Shown in pieces: positions 12,468 to 22,936 of a stretch of 64,000 nucleotides of DNA (its first letter is position 1; every line of letters starts with the position of its first letter). The position numbers and the translations under genes are program-made. The notes below the pieces were generated by a model, which saw nothing but the letters and a program-made list of their open reading frames with translations, searched no databases and was not told where the DNA came from. The stretch lies in assembly GCA_009809945.1 (NCBI GenBank), contig WTPW01000433.1, positions 9,496-73,495 of the forward strand, read 5' to 3'. This DNA is from Gigaspora margarita (Eukaryota > Glomeromycota > Glomeromycetes > Diversisporales > Gigasporaceae).

Positions 12468-13234
12468 TATATAATTAGGCTTCCGCAAGGGCCGGGTAGG
12501 GCCGGGTACTAGCAATACCCTGACCCTACCCGCCTATAAAAGGGCTTAACTATCCGGGCCCTACCCTTGCCCTAGGGTTCAGAATCTAGTACCCGTACCC
12601 GTTCCATATGAGCTAGGGTACCCTCCGAACTGCCCACAAAATACCCGCAAGTGGTTATAGGCTAATGCGAGTACATATATTACATAACAAAAAAATTATA
12701 TCTTTAAAATAAGATCAGATTTTTATCAGCAAAAATGATTAATTAAAATATAATTTTTAATTAATTATAAAGAAAAGTACAAAATTTTAAAAGATTTCCT
12801 AAATATGCGCTTGTTTTTCTAATTTCTTTTAAGCGAAATCTCTTTATAAGAACTATCTCTAAAAAGTTACGCTCGATTTTTCACAAAAGTTCCAGTAAAT
12901 TTTTTGGTTATACTTAACGTACGAATTTTTTTTAATACATTTATATATTCTATTAGTTGAACACTCAAAATTTCATATTAACATAAAATTTTCGAACATA
13001 AAATTTTCGAACGTAAATTTGTTATTAATAATTTATAGACAGCTTGTGAAATTTCAGGCAATTTCCTGTCTTTTTAATGAGTTGAATCGTTTTGAACCTG
13101 ATAAATTTAATAAATATATTTATCGTTATTAATAATACTGTTATAAATTATATATCGATACGTATCAATAGTGATACCGATTGTTTTTCTTTTAACAAAA
13201 AAAAAGGGTCCCAAACGGGGGACGTAAACCTTGG

Positions 13235-13351
13235 TGTGGTTTCGCTGGTGATTTCGCTGGTGGTATCGCTGGTGATTTCGCTGGTGATTTCGCTGGTGNN
13301 NNNNNNNNNNNNNNNNNNNNNNNNNNNNNNNNNNNNNNNNNNNNNNNNNNN
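13235..13351. repeat. 12-bp minisatellite GTGATTTCGCTG running into an assembly gap
   Basis: Five units of GTG(A/G)T(T/A)TCGCTG are seen before 53 N bases begin at 13299. The gap probably marks array sequence that could not be assembled, so the true length is unknown. The unit resembles, on the opposite strand, the 12-bp unit of the neighbouring MULE-like element. Confidence 0.8.
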
Positions 13352-13569
13352 TAGTAACCGAGTTGACGCCCATCATAATTATCATAATTATGGGCATCAT
13401 CGTCTGTGAAATCTTCCATGACTTTGTGATTTTATATTAGTAGTAGATGCTATGGTATTAATATAGTATTGTTAGCTTTTAACGTTCCAGTATAATGAGT
13501 AAAAAGTTGCAACAATACTAATATCTTGCCTATGGCTTTTAATAGCCTTCCACTTTTCTTGGTTGGTAA

Positions 13570-13770
13570 TTCAGTACGTTGGTACTGTAGCTCAATGTGT
13601 TGGCAGCTCAGTATACTGGTAGCTCAGTGAGTTGTTAGCGTATTTAGTACGTCTGTTGGTAGATTAGAATGCAGGTAATTAGTGCGTGCGTTGGTAAGTA
13701 GTGCGTTGGTAATTAGTGCGTTGTTAATTAGTACGTTGGTTACGCGTTGGTATTTAGTGCGTACGTGACA
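13570..13770. repeat. Degenerate TTAGTGCGTTGGTAA tandem repeat
   Basis: About a dozen irregular units of ATTAGTGCGTTGGTA (14-17 bp) lie in the right half of the hAT-like element. Unit length and sequence vary; GTAGCTCAGTGAGTTG variants are at the left and GTAATTAGTGCGTTG at the right. Confidence 0.7.
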
Positions 13771-14602
13771 TCCATATTATTAATGTGGGGTTAAACCAAA
13801 GAAAAAAAAATGTCGATTTTTTTTATGCAAAGATAATCCATGTAACATACTGCGATAGAACCTGATAGAGCCTGGATTATAATTGATAGGTTGTTTAGTA
13901 CCGGGTATTCGCGGGTACGAGGGTAGGGTACTGTTGCTTTTTAGCCCTACCCTATCTATATAAGGGCTCAGTACTTGAGCCCTTACCCTTNCCCTAGGAC
14001 CCAAAAATCAATACCCTAACCCGGTCTGTGTGGTACTACCCTCAGGGTACCCGTGGGTAGCCCGAGCCCTTGCGGAAGCCTATATATAATAAACTTTATA
14101 AAGTTGCAAACATGATTCAAAAATAAACACAATTGATCTATTTTTGCTAAATAAAATTTATTTATAATACTTTTTAACTTATTAAAAGTATCATTTGGAT
14201 CACTCTTTTAATAACCTATATCAAGTTTTAAGATTATATTAGCTATTAAAATATCACTTTTGAAAAAAAACCAAAAAAAATAAAATAAAATAAATTTCAT
14301 GAGCCTACTTAACTATACTAATAGGCTGTTAGCAAAAATATGGCTTTAGTAAAAATTTCCTAAGAATGGAATTATATAGGATTAAATTTGCTAACTGCAA
14401 GTAAAGATCAATGCAATCTAAAAATTATATGACTATAGGTAATGTGCTTAGCTACTTGCCATATGGATAATTGTGTTTTCATATAGGGAGTACTCTAAAG
14501 CTAATATAAATAATTTGTGTAATGAATCAACATTCAATTGCATTATATTGGCCAATCAAAATGACTTTCTATCATGCTCTCCTTATATGAATTTAACTCA
14601 TA

Positions 14603-14838
14603 TAGGAGGGCCACCAAATTCCAGGTTGGGTTATGTCAGAGTGCATTAGAATTATAGCTGACTGGATTGGAATTGATCAATTTTACCTTATCATAAAAAA
14701 TTTTACTAATGAAATCATATCCATTCATTAAGTAAAAAGTGTCTAGCTAATAATTTTGCAATAGAACCTGCTAACAAATAGGGCTAAATGCTAATCTAGT
14801 ACTGACGCATCCTACCCAGAATTTTGGTGGCCCTTCTG
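14603..14838. mobile_element. TA-flanked MITE, CAGGAGGGTCCC family, copy A
   Basis: The ends are TAGGAGGGCCACCAAATTCC and GAATTTTGGTGGCCCTTCTG, with TA on each side, the target of Tc1/mariner elements. Length 236 bp, non-coding. It shares AATTTTGCAATAGAACCTGC and an ATTCATTAAGTAAAAAGTG-like interior with the copies at 26461-26693 and 61721-61937. Confidence 0.8.
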
Positions 14839-15561
14839 TAAAATTCTGTGAACTTATAAATATAAAAACCATAACTTAATCATATTTTTATTTTCTTTTA
14901 AATTTTTACTTGTTTTACACCTGCATATGTGCAATCTAATTCGCCTTCTTGTCAATAGTATGGTTAAAAATAACAGTAGCTGTGTATAAAAAGATAACAA
15001 TATTTAATAAAATAACATTAAACATAGCTGAAATGAAATGAAGATAGTGCAAAATAATAGACAAGAAAAAATATGTGAAATTAAGCAACAATACAATTTA
15101 ATTCCATAGAAAATAAAGGTTTAATTTTTTTGAAAATTAATTTATCATAATAATAATTACAAAATAATTATAAAATATAAGAATGCAAATATGCTCTATT
15201 ATTGAAATTATAAGATGTACTCTTATGACTTTTTTGGTTTTAGTATGATTACATTATGCAGCTACCCAATTTATCACTTTTATGACTTTTATATTACCAA
15301 CAAAGCTAATTTCAGATTGCAAATTGACATTATGTCACATAGTTTCCTCTGCATGCTTCCAGAGTGTACATGTGCTAGGAAAATACTAAATATTAAAGTC
15401 TGGAGCATAATAATAGTCATACAATCAGGACTTTAATAATACATTATATAGTGCATGACACCTAAAGAATAAAATGCATAATTTGTTCTATTTTAAGAAA
15501 ATTTATAATAAATTTTGATGGTTTATTGATTTCTGTATTTTGATTGGTTAATATTTTTTTT

Positions 15562-15806
15562 AGGGCAAATCTATTTGTAACTGTGATTACAGTTCCAAAC
15601 CAATCAAATTGTTAGATTAGGTATGACAAAAAAATTCAAAAATTACAAATCGCAATAACTTCAAATTGTGCCTATGAAACCAATATTTTTTTCTAGCTAA
15701 AAATGCTTCTTAAGGTGTTTTATTATATAATAAACCTTCTTCTAACTCTAAATCTAACCCTAACCCTAATCTGGTTACTGTTACCACCGGTGACAAGCAC
15801 ATTTTT
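15562..15806. repeat. MITE of the TATTTGTCACC family
   Basis: The left end AGGGCAAATCTATTTGTAAC faces the right end GTTACCACCGGTGACAAGC. The left 17 bases match the right end of the element at 55706-56037 in inverse orientation. The interior holds CTAACCCTAACCCTAATC, which is common in this family and is not a telomere. Confidence 0.65.
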
Positions 15807-17590
15807 TCTTTTTTTTAAATGGCTAAAATTTCATTAATTAACAAATTTTTTAAAAATTAGCCAATAAACAAAGACAAAAAAATGTGAATTCCCATTTTTG
15901 TCAATTTCTTAACGTATTATATAAAAATTGAGCATATTTAAAGTGATATAAATCAAAAATAAATAATAATTATTTCAAAATAAAGCTGCTAAGTTGTAGC
16001 AAATTAACGTGGCAACAATTTAGCAGCTTTTTTTTATCATATCTTTTCTGTATCATGAGCTATTAATTTTTGAAATTATTTTAATCTTTAGGTGTCGCGA
16101 ACTGTATAATTTTTTACGGTATCATCCGCATTATCGGGCTGATCCGTGTTGATCTGTTTATATGTTTATTGCGGACAATTAATGTTACACAGACGATTAC
16201 AAATACTATACATATACGTCGGTTGTACCGTACTTACCCTTTTCTCGTTAATACAGCACAATAATTAATGGCATCAAAAATGTTTATGGGTGATATGCCC
16301 GAATTAATGGAAATTATTCTTAATAATTTAAACAACGAGGTTTATTCCTTAAACTCGTGTGCACTTGTGAGCCGACATTGGTGTAATATGTCAATTCCTA
16401 TTCTTTGGCAAGATCCATTTTCTATCGGTCATAATTCGTTATTCATTTCTCAATACATTTCATCTATTGACGAAAACGAAAAAGTTGTTTTGAGAGCATG
16501 TGGAATTAATGTAAAATATTCAAAAACATTATTTAATTATGCAAAATTTTTAAAGATTTTTGATTTATCCAGTCTAGAAATGAATGTTAAAAAATGGGCT
16601 GATTTCCAACCTGGCGATTCAATACCATACATGTCATCAATATATTGCATAATTAATTTATTATTTAAATTATTTGTTGAGAGTGGGGCCACTTTGCACA
16701 AATTAGATTTAAATTTTACTAATTATGAAATCAATCCAGAGATCTTCTACTCATTAGGACGAAATGAATTATTTTTCTCACGACTTCAAGATTTATCTTT
16801 GAGTCTGATATCAGATATAAACACCGAAAATGTTACTGTATTATTAAAAATCTTGGCAAAAAATGCTACAAAAATTAATGCTCTGAAAATTGATGAATTT
16901 TATTCTGAATATGAACCGCAATTACATCATGCTCTCATATGCATTATTAAATCACAAGAGCAACTTAGGCAGTTTAGCTTATTCGGTGGAGAATATCCTA
17001 CGGAATTTCATGGCATTATTTCAGCTTTGGAGAGTCAAAAAAAATCATTACAGGAAGTTTTAATTACTTGTTGTGCTTGTAGCACGGAATTCAAAGTGTT
17101 AACGAACTGTAAAAATCTAGAAATTCTTCGTATCAGAAATTGTGATAATTTGAAAATATTAGAAGCAAGCCTCAGCACATTAGAAATTTTCAACGACTTA
17201 ATTGATGCTAGAAACACTTAAGTCCTTTTGCCCAAATATTACATATCTCAGAATTGGAAATGTTGGATTTTCCACACAATTTCTAGAGCTTATTGGTAAT
17301 TTACAAAAACTTCAATATCTCACGTTATGGAGTGTTGAAATACTAGAAGGTGAATTAGAAATGGTAGTGCAGTATGAGGCTAGTAACACCAGTCTAAAAA
17401 ATTTCGCAGATCACGTGATATTATAGTACATTTTCTATTTGATCGATTTTTCTATTATAATTAATTAATCACTAAATTAATCACTAAAGAAAACGATATA
17501 TATAAAGTAAAATGGATCAAATTTTCCCACGTCTCTTTTTCATTCGTTGCACTCTTTCTTTCATTTCCTTTTTTTTTTTTTTTTGCAATT

Positions 17591-18259
17591 ATGACTGATA
17601 TTGATCACAAAAAGGAAAAATGTATTCGTTGCAGAGGCCATTACACAAAAGAAAGCTTTATTGGAAAAAATGGGAAAACTGCGTTGTCGTGCATCAACTG
17701 TAGAACTTCGATAAGTAATACAAACCGGATTAAGGCAAAAGAAAATTATGAAAAAGAAATTAAACAACGTCAAAATCTTGCTTATACCCAGGATCAGCTA
17801 GTCGATGTCTTATTAAACTTTATGAATTCGTATGAAGATTTCGATAGTGCAGAACCATGCACGCAAGTTTTACATATAGATATCTCCGTTTTTCTTAATT
17901 CATTTATTGATCAGAGAGTAAATCCAATTCCCACTGGATTCTTTAAAAAGGTATATTTATTTTGATAATTTATCATATTTATATTTTAAAAACTTAAATA
18001 TTTTTAGATTCAACGTCATGAGTATTATCCGTTTCTGCGATTTACTGAGAATTACGATAATCCTTTTAAAGACCTACCGGAAAATCTTTTTCTTTCAATT
18101 TTAAATAAACTTGTGACTAATTCTAAATCAAATCAATATGATATTTCGAATGAAAAAATTTCAAACACTGCTAAATTATTAACACTAGAAAATTTACTTT
18201 CTCAAGACGATGTATTACTTCCAATTGATATATTTTCTCAAGACGATATATCAAGATGA
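17591..18259 (+). CDS. Cys4 zinc-ribbon-like protein of unknown function, cargo of the inserted element
   Basis: Exon 1 is 17591-17950 and exon 2 starts at 18008, with a 57-bp intron (GTATAT...TTTTTAG) in phase 0. The stop at 18257-18259 gives 203 residues. The head contains C11-x2-C14 and C34-x2-C37 (KCIRCRG; LSCINCR), a zinc-ribbon-like pair. A charged helix and a fold-less middle follow (RHEYYPFLRFTENYDNPFKD). Just before the stop, TCAAGACGAT occurs twice and TCAAGATGAT once, which looks like slippage. A shifted frame then stays open to 18506 with a sensible helical tail (ELYSLMDRAKIIIDKH; NTWEGCNRNTFWI). The original protein was therefore probably longer. An alternative is a very short 31-nt intron (GTATTA...CAAG) that restores that frame. 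I recognise the style as a lineage-specific Rhizophagus family but know no function. Confidence 0.65.
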
Positions 18260-18659
18260 TACAACCAAAGATAATGAAATATCAAACATCGAATACAAAG
18301 TAAAAGAACTTTATTCATTAATGGATCGTGCAAAAATTATAATTGACAAACACACTCAAATGCCAAATGCGAAACAATGGATTAATTCTATCGATAAAAA
18401 TTTTAATTCTTTGCGAAAAATGATAGATGATTGTGAACAATTTGATAGGAAACAAAAAATTCCAAACACATGGGAGGGTTGTAATCGCAATACATTCTGG
18501 ATTTAATTTTATTAATTATAATGTATAATGTATATTTGCTTACAAAATAATTGATTACTACTTTTGTGCTTATAAATTTTAATTAGTAAAGTCGTTTTTT
18601 AAGACTTTAGGGTTAGGGTAAAGTAACCGAATAGTCCTTTTTTTTTTTCTGAGCATTAG

Positions 18660-18735
18660 TAAAAAAAATGCTGGAGCGGAGGCGACAGCCGTAGCGGAAG
18701 CATAAACTATCCTTTGCGAAGCAAAGGATAACATA
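18660..18735. repeat. GC-rich segment with a 10-bp-stem hairpin
   Basis: CTGGAGCGGAGGCGACAGCC lies next to TATCCTTTGC-GAA-GCAAAGGATA, a perfect 10-bp stem with a 3-base loop (18709-18731). It stands out from the AT-rich surroundings. It may be a subterminal signal of the inserted element or a terminator-like structure after the cargo gene; the first is more likely. Confidence 0.6.
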
Positions 18736-19370
18736 GTACATTTTTTGAGACATTAATTTCAACACTAACGCTAGCTATAAATGTTGTGTAACGTTACATG
18801 CGAAATTTTTTTGACTGGTGATTTTAGGGGGGTTTTAAGTTTGCAAAACTATTGCCGTTAACATTGCAATATCTTGACTTCTGCTATTCTTGGATGGAAT
18901 CATATATTGATATTTTACTCAATAATTGCAATGCATCTTTAAAATACCTGCTAATTGAATGCCTTTATGATGAGAGAAAAGCTAAAGCATTAACAGAATT
19001 CTGCATACGAAAAAAGACTTTGAATTATGTGGGTGTATGCGAAGATTTGGATGATAACATTAAAAAAATAGTGGAAGAATATGTTACATTGATGCCATAT
19101 GATAGCATTGTTGTTAATTGTTAACTTCTACATATAAATTCCCTTTTATAATTAATTTTTAGGCAAGTTTTATAACAATTATTTAGACAATTTTCAAATT
19201 CGTGATAATTTGATACATATATAAATAAAACAACCAAAAATTTAGCAAAATGCTTCAGTGTATAATAATTAAATAGATCTAAAATTAGTTCTCTAAGATT
19301 AACGGTTAACAATTGAAAAACGATTTTAATAAATGAAATTGTTTATCCTGATCTAAATTATAGTATTATA

Positions 19371-19502
19371 CGGTCAGACCTCCCTCTAAATCTTTAACTC
19401 TGATCCAAATATGTTTATAACGGTTCTCCATTTTCTCATTAATTTTAAATTCAAACTGCTGAAAAGTCAAGTCCTATGAATTGCATTCAGGAAAGTTGAC
19501 CG
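19371..19502. mobile_element. Small pogo-like MITE, copy in duplication 1
   Basis: The ends CGGTCAGACCTCC and GGAAAGTTGACCG lie between TA dinucleotides (19369-19370, 19503-19504). The end style (CAGTC-GACCTC) resembles pogo/Tigger elements. The same 132-bp element sits at the equivalent place in copy 2 (29169-29300), so it was present before the segmental duplication. Confidence 0.65.
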
Positions 19503-20370
19503 TATTTTATATTGAAAAAATATTATAATTAATAAATTTTGATATATTATTCTAGTGTTTATATTTAATATAATATGAATATAACGAAAATATTTATTCT
19601 TGTAATTCGATTTAAGACAATTGACAAGGACTTCCTTGATTATTTGCAGGGCCATCGTTTTAGTGTAGATTTCATAATATATACATCCATTCCTTAACCC
19701 TAATTTCACTAGGAAATTCTAAACCCTCTTAAATTCCGTTCCTATTTACAACATATATAAGAGGTTTTATGCATATATACTATAAAGGTGACAAATATCC
19801 CAATATCCATTTTATAATTACAGTTTATTATGAGTTTTCTCAAACTTTTAATTTGGTATGAAGCAACTACAAATAACAATATCCAACATAAGAAAGTCTT
19901 CCCTTGTGATCCTTTTCAGAGATTAAATCTAGTAAAAAATTTGAACTTTGGATTATCTACCTATTTATAAGACTGGGACCCTTTAAAAGATAATAAAATA
20001 ATTTATGTTAAGTTTTGTGCATAATATATAAAAACAACTTTAAAGTTTGCATGCTATTTATGACAAGCGTAATCAATATTACTGTAACATCATACAAAAT
20101 CAAATAATTCACATTCTTTACATTTATCGCAATTTGCCAGTGATATATTCTTAGTTAAATTCTGTAAAACACCAATTAACTTTGAAATCAACCTAATCGC
20201 GTTTAATCATTATTATAATCTTTAGATATTTATGTTAAATACTTGAATATAAAAATAATTTCATGATGACGCAATAGGGCAGTAATCAAGTGAATTTATG
20301 TGTGAATTGCGATCTTAATTCATCAAAGTTACTATTCTCGACCACATTACATAACCAAGCATCATTTTAA

Positions 20371-20378
20371 AATATAAT
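20371..20378. other. Empty target site for the hAT-like MITE of copy 2
   Basis: The octamer AATATAAT is single here, between CATCATTTTAA and AATAAGAAAG. At the paralogous place in copy 2 it is duplicated around a 156-bp element (31838-31993). This is the uninterrupted state. Confidence 0.85.
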
Positions 20379-20499
20379 AATAAGAAAGCATATTTACAAT
20401 GTCTGCAAATGTCTTAATAATTCTCATTTTCAATGAAAGTTCTGAATATATGAAAGCAAAAATAATATTCCTGACAAATACGCATATTATAGTGTATTT

Positions 20500-20775
20500 A
20501 AGCTAATTTAGCCGGCTATTTAGCCAGCTACTTAGCTTCTTAGCTATCTGATAGTTTATCAGCTAATCATAATATTGAATGCTGATAACAAACTTATTAT
20601 ATATGAAATAATGAATCAAGAAGGTACGTAAGTAGCTTTAAATAATTTAATATGCTAGTTATTTTATTATGCGTAAAAAATTTAGATATTAAGAGACTCT
20701 TTAAATAATTGAAAATTTTATATCTATGTAGTTTTCTATAACTAATAGTTAGCTAAGCAGCTAAGCCAATAAAAT
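20500..20775. repeat. Inverted repeat of TTAGCTAGC-type words
   Basis: The left side, TTTAGCCAGCTACTTAGCTT, faces GTTAGCTAAGCAGCTAAGCC at the right. About 270 bp, non-coding, probably a diverged MITE at the edge of the segmental duplication. The edges are approximate. Confidence 0.45.
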
Positions 20776-20861
20776 TTAACGGTTTTTGAGAATATAAAAA
20801 TTTAATCGATTTAATCATTGCTTGTGGATACTTCAGAAAAATGATCAAAAAAGAAGGTATT

Positions 20862-20985
20862 AAGAATTCTCAAGTACCTACCTCAATGGACTCAACAAAA
20901 AAACTGATTGGTCTGTTTGATCAAATTGAACTGGTCAGTCAGTTTTTTTTATTAAATTCATTGAGCTAAGTTCTTGAGAATGCCC
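20862..20985. repeat. 124-bp MITE with ATTCTCAAG ends
   Basis: AGAATTCTCAAGTACCTACC at the left faces AAGTTCTTGAGAATGCC at the right. A second inner hairpin is AAAAAAACTGATTGG against GTCAGTCAGTTTTTTT. No TSD was recognised. Confidence 0.6.
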
Positions 20986-21537
20986 CAAATCAAATGCTCA
21001 TATACTGTACCTTTCAAATATTAAAAAATTATTTAAGATGATCCTGATTACTTAATTTAAACTATCTCCCTCACATTTAATGAAAGTACAAACAAGTGAT
21101 GCAAAGGAATCATTTTCTACAACGTTTCTTATTTCCATAGCAGTGTGAAATTTTGTAATGCCAGAAATGGAATGCAACGAAGTGTATGGCTTAATAGGAC
21201 TGCTTTATATTGGAGTGACGCAAACAAAGACCATGTGCCTATTTGTTTGTGGATTTCGCAGTTATCAACACTAATCTAATATGTAGAAAAAGAATTAATA
21301 TAATATATTTTAGTCAAATTTGGTCTGACTAAAGATGTGATATAGTGCCATAAATTGTAATTACAAATAAGTTACGTAAAAAAAATGGCATACCCATTAA
21401 AATTAGGTTGAATTTATGACATTAAGCCTGCACTTAAATCAATTTCAAATTTCGTTCTTTTAAATCTCATATATCTCATACACAACATATTATTCCTGTT
21501 TCTGGTTATGAAGTTTAAAGACAAATGAGATTTTTTG
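20986..21537. other. Apparently single-copy intergenic DNA
   Basis: Slightly richer in mixed sequence (for example GAAATGGAATGCAACGAAGT) but without an open frame of useful length, an RNA gene or repeats that I can see. Confidence 0.4.
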
Positions 21538-22936
21538 CGTTCTTAACGCCTTAATCGATGGTTCAAAAAGTGTCGGAAAATAAATTTTACTTATTGGAAA
21601 ATTTTTTAAGCAAGTCAATTGCGTTTACTATTATAATGGATATTTAAATATTGATAAAGTTTATTACGTAATACAAAATTTTTTTTTTCATTGAGGTGTT
21701 CTCACCGATGAGATATTATTAGCGAGTAATCGTAATAGTGCTTAACCATAATTTTATTTGCGTAAGATTTTTGTCTAAAATTCGAATATGCAATTATGAA
21801 ATTTTCTCAATCATCATCTTCGATGTGATTAGTTAATGATTGTGATAATGCATATTTATTATTATCAATCAATATAAACATTGAAATCGATATTTGAGCG
21901 GTCCTTTATTAGTTCTTCAAATTTCGTTGTTAAAAATTACATTATTGTATTTTGATTTTATTTTTCATAAGAGCTTATTAATACGAGAACTAAAAATTAG
22001 TTAATGTTAAGATGAAGATCCGTGGAAAAGTTGCGTGAGTGATATCATTTAATATTCTATTGATTGTAAAATTTTTCAAAACCGGAAGGTAGGAATTAAA
22101 CAAGGTGATTTGTGATAAAAAGTTTATTTATTAAAATAAAAAACTCATTTATTGCGGTTAGCAAAATTATGTGAAATTTGCGATGATTTCTGATTCTGAT
22201 TTCCGATTTCTTTAACATTTTTTTTAGATTTTTAAATTGCATATTCATCATTTTGTAATATATTGATTGGGCATTTTTGTAGAAATGCTGTAGAAGTTGT
22301 AGATTCATTAATTTGTAACTTAACTTTGTAAGAATATTATTTCCGCATTCATCATTTTGCAAAGAATTTGAGTATTGTTTCTTTTTTTAGGCCGATAAAT
22401 TTACTACTGCATGAGTGAAAAGAAATTTAAGAATTGTACCAAACTTAATCTTATAAGATTATTACATGATTCTAGCAAATTAATTTGATTACTGAAAGAA
22501 TCATGAAATTTCAATAGGTTTAGATGTTAAAGTTGCACAAAAAGAAACTTTGTGCATCCAAAGCATGTAAGCATGTTCCGTGATATAGTTTTTGATCACT
22601 AGAAAAGTTTATTTTTTTTAAATATATATATATATATATATAGTATATGTATACGATATAAATATATATATATACGTAAGTCTTTCTATAAATATTAGTT
22701 ACATCATCAGAAGTAATGTTAAAAAGATCGGAAATCAGAAATCAGAAGCATCGTGTCTTTTTTTTTGATCAGTAAATTTCACATATTTTTGCAAACCGCA
22801 ATAAATAAATAAAAAATCTATTTACGTAATAAACTTTACCAAGTTACGCGTCTTATTTAAATTTAAAATATTTTCCGTTGCAAAATTTATTCTCGACATT
22901 TTTTGGCTCATTGATTGAGACGCTTGAGAACATGCT
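21538..22936. repeat. 1.4 kb TIR element
   Basis: The left arm GTTCTTAACGCC with AAAGTGTCGGAAAATAAATT faces the right arm AATTTATTCTCGACATTTTT with GAGACGCTTGAGAAC. A further inverted pair is AAAGTTTATTACGTAAT against its mirror at 22825, and TTTCTGATTCTGATTTCCGA against TCGGAAATCAGAAATCAGAA. An AT microsatellite lies inside (22620-22680). An 88-codon antisense frame (22096-22362) lies in the left half and has no recognisable domain. Confidence 0.65.
22618..22680. repeat. (AT)n microsatellite
   Basis: Two runs of alternating AT are separated by GTATATGTATACG. Confidence 0.85.

Larger units (their letters stand above)
12476..14082. mobile_element. 1.6 kb hAT-like non-autonomous element, TAGGCTTCCGCAAGGGC ends
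   Basis: The TIRs are TAGGCTTCCGCAAGGGC and GCCCTTGCGGAAGCCTA. The perfect 8-bp TSD TATATAAT lies at 12468-12475 and 14083-14090. The subterminal 150 bp on each side are GC-rich and built of GGGTAGGG/CCCTACCC words in opposite orientation. The interior holds two minisatellites and a 53-N assembly gap (13299-13351). No transposase is visible. The reading frames crossing the gap are not meaningful. Confidence 0.92.
8995..14595. mobile_element. 5.6 kb foldback element loaded with three later insertions
   Basis: The left arm (8995-9358) and the right arm (about 14250-14595) are inverted copies. Matching words include GTCATTTTGATTGGCCAATA against TTGGCCAATCAAAATGAC, and AATTTAATCCTATATAAT against ATTATATAGGATTAAATT. 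Inside lie a hAT-like element (9359-9639), a MULE-like element (9674-11756) and a larger hAT-like element (12476-14082), each with its own TSD. Without them the core is about 1.6 kb (8995-9358, 9640-9673, 11757-12475, 14083-14595). No gene is seen in the core. No TSD was recognised for the outer element. Confidence 0.75.
17373..18839. mobile_element. 1.47 kb TIR element inserted in F-box copy 1, carrying a gene
   Basis: The boundaries come from comparison with copy 2, where GTAATGCAG is followed directly by TTTGCAAG. Inverted ends are visible: ACACCAGTCTAAAAAATTTC at the left, against GAAATTTTTTTGACTGGTGA at the right, followed by a G-run and TTTTAAG. Further in, AGTACATTTT faces its copy near 18735. 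It carries a two-exon gene (17591-18259) and, near its right end, a GC-rich segment and a strong hairpin. No clear TSD is seen; at most AGT is repeated. Superfamily unknown. Confidence 0.8.
16268..19124 (+). pseudogene. F-box/LRR-type protein gene, copy 1, interrupted
   Basis: Proteins of this type are thought to be substrate receptors of SCF ubiquitin ligases. The start at 16268 gives MASKMFMGDMPELMEIIL. Residues 8-50 form an F-box-like segment (LMEIILNNLNN, ALVSRHWCNMSIPILWQDP), followed by irregular Leu-rich repeats. The frame closes at 17221. Compared with copy 2, about 100 bp are missing just before GAAACACTTAAGTCC, which shifts the frame. Coding similarity resumes to 17372, is split by a 1.47 kb element (17373-18839), and continues at 18840 to the shared end VVNC (stop 19122-19124). 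Two independent lesions make this a pseudogene, unless the first 317 residues act as a truncated protein. Glomeromycotina carry hundreds of such genes, so loss of one copy is plausible. Confidence 0.88.
14860..20570. repeat. Segmental duplication, copy 1
   Basis: This stretch and 25910-32150 match in the same order and orientation. Matches are the CACACCTGCATATG/TTGTCAATAGTATGG upstream block (14920 against 25985), the F-box gene (16268 against 26863), the 3' flank with AATTTTTAGGCAAGTTTTAT (19150 against 28925), the ACGGTCAGACC block (19371 against 29169), TAAGAGGTTTTATGCATATA (19757 against 29865), and a final block ending near AATATATGAAA (20450 against 32080). The copies differ by several TE insertions, listed separately. 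Confidence 0.9.

Noticed and set aside
13092-13419. Overlapping frames on both strands with runs of X
   Set aside because: They cross the 53-N gap and read a 12-bp minisatellite; the period of 12 keeps all frames open.
15215-15436. 73-codon frame upstream of F-box copy 1
   Set aside because: The paralogous sequence near 26300 does not keep the frame, so it is unlikely to be coding.
15745-15768. CTAACCCTAACCCTAATC as a telomere repeat
   Set aside because: Only two units inside a MITE, and similar words recur in other copies of that family.
22096-22362. 88-codon antisense frame
   Set aside because: It lies in the arm of an inverted-repeat element and shows no recognisable domain or balanced composition.
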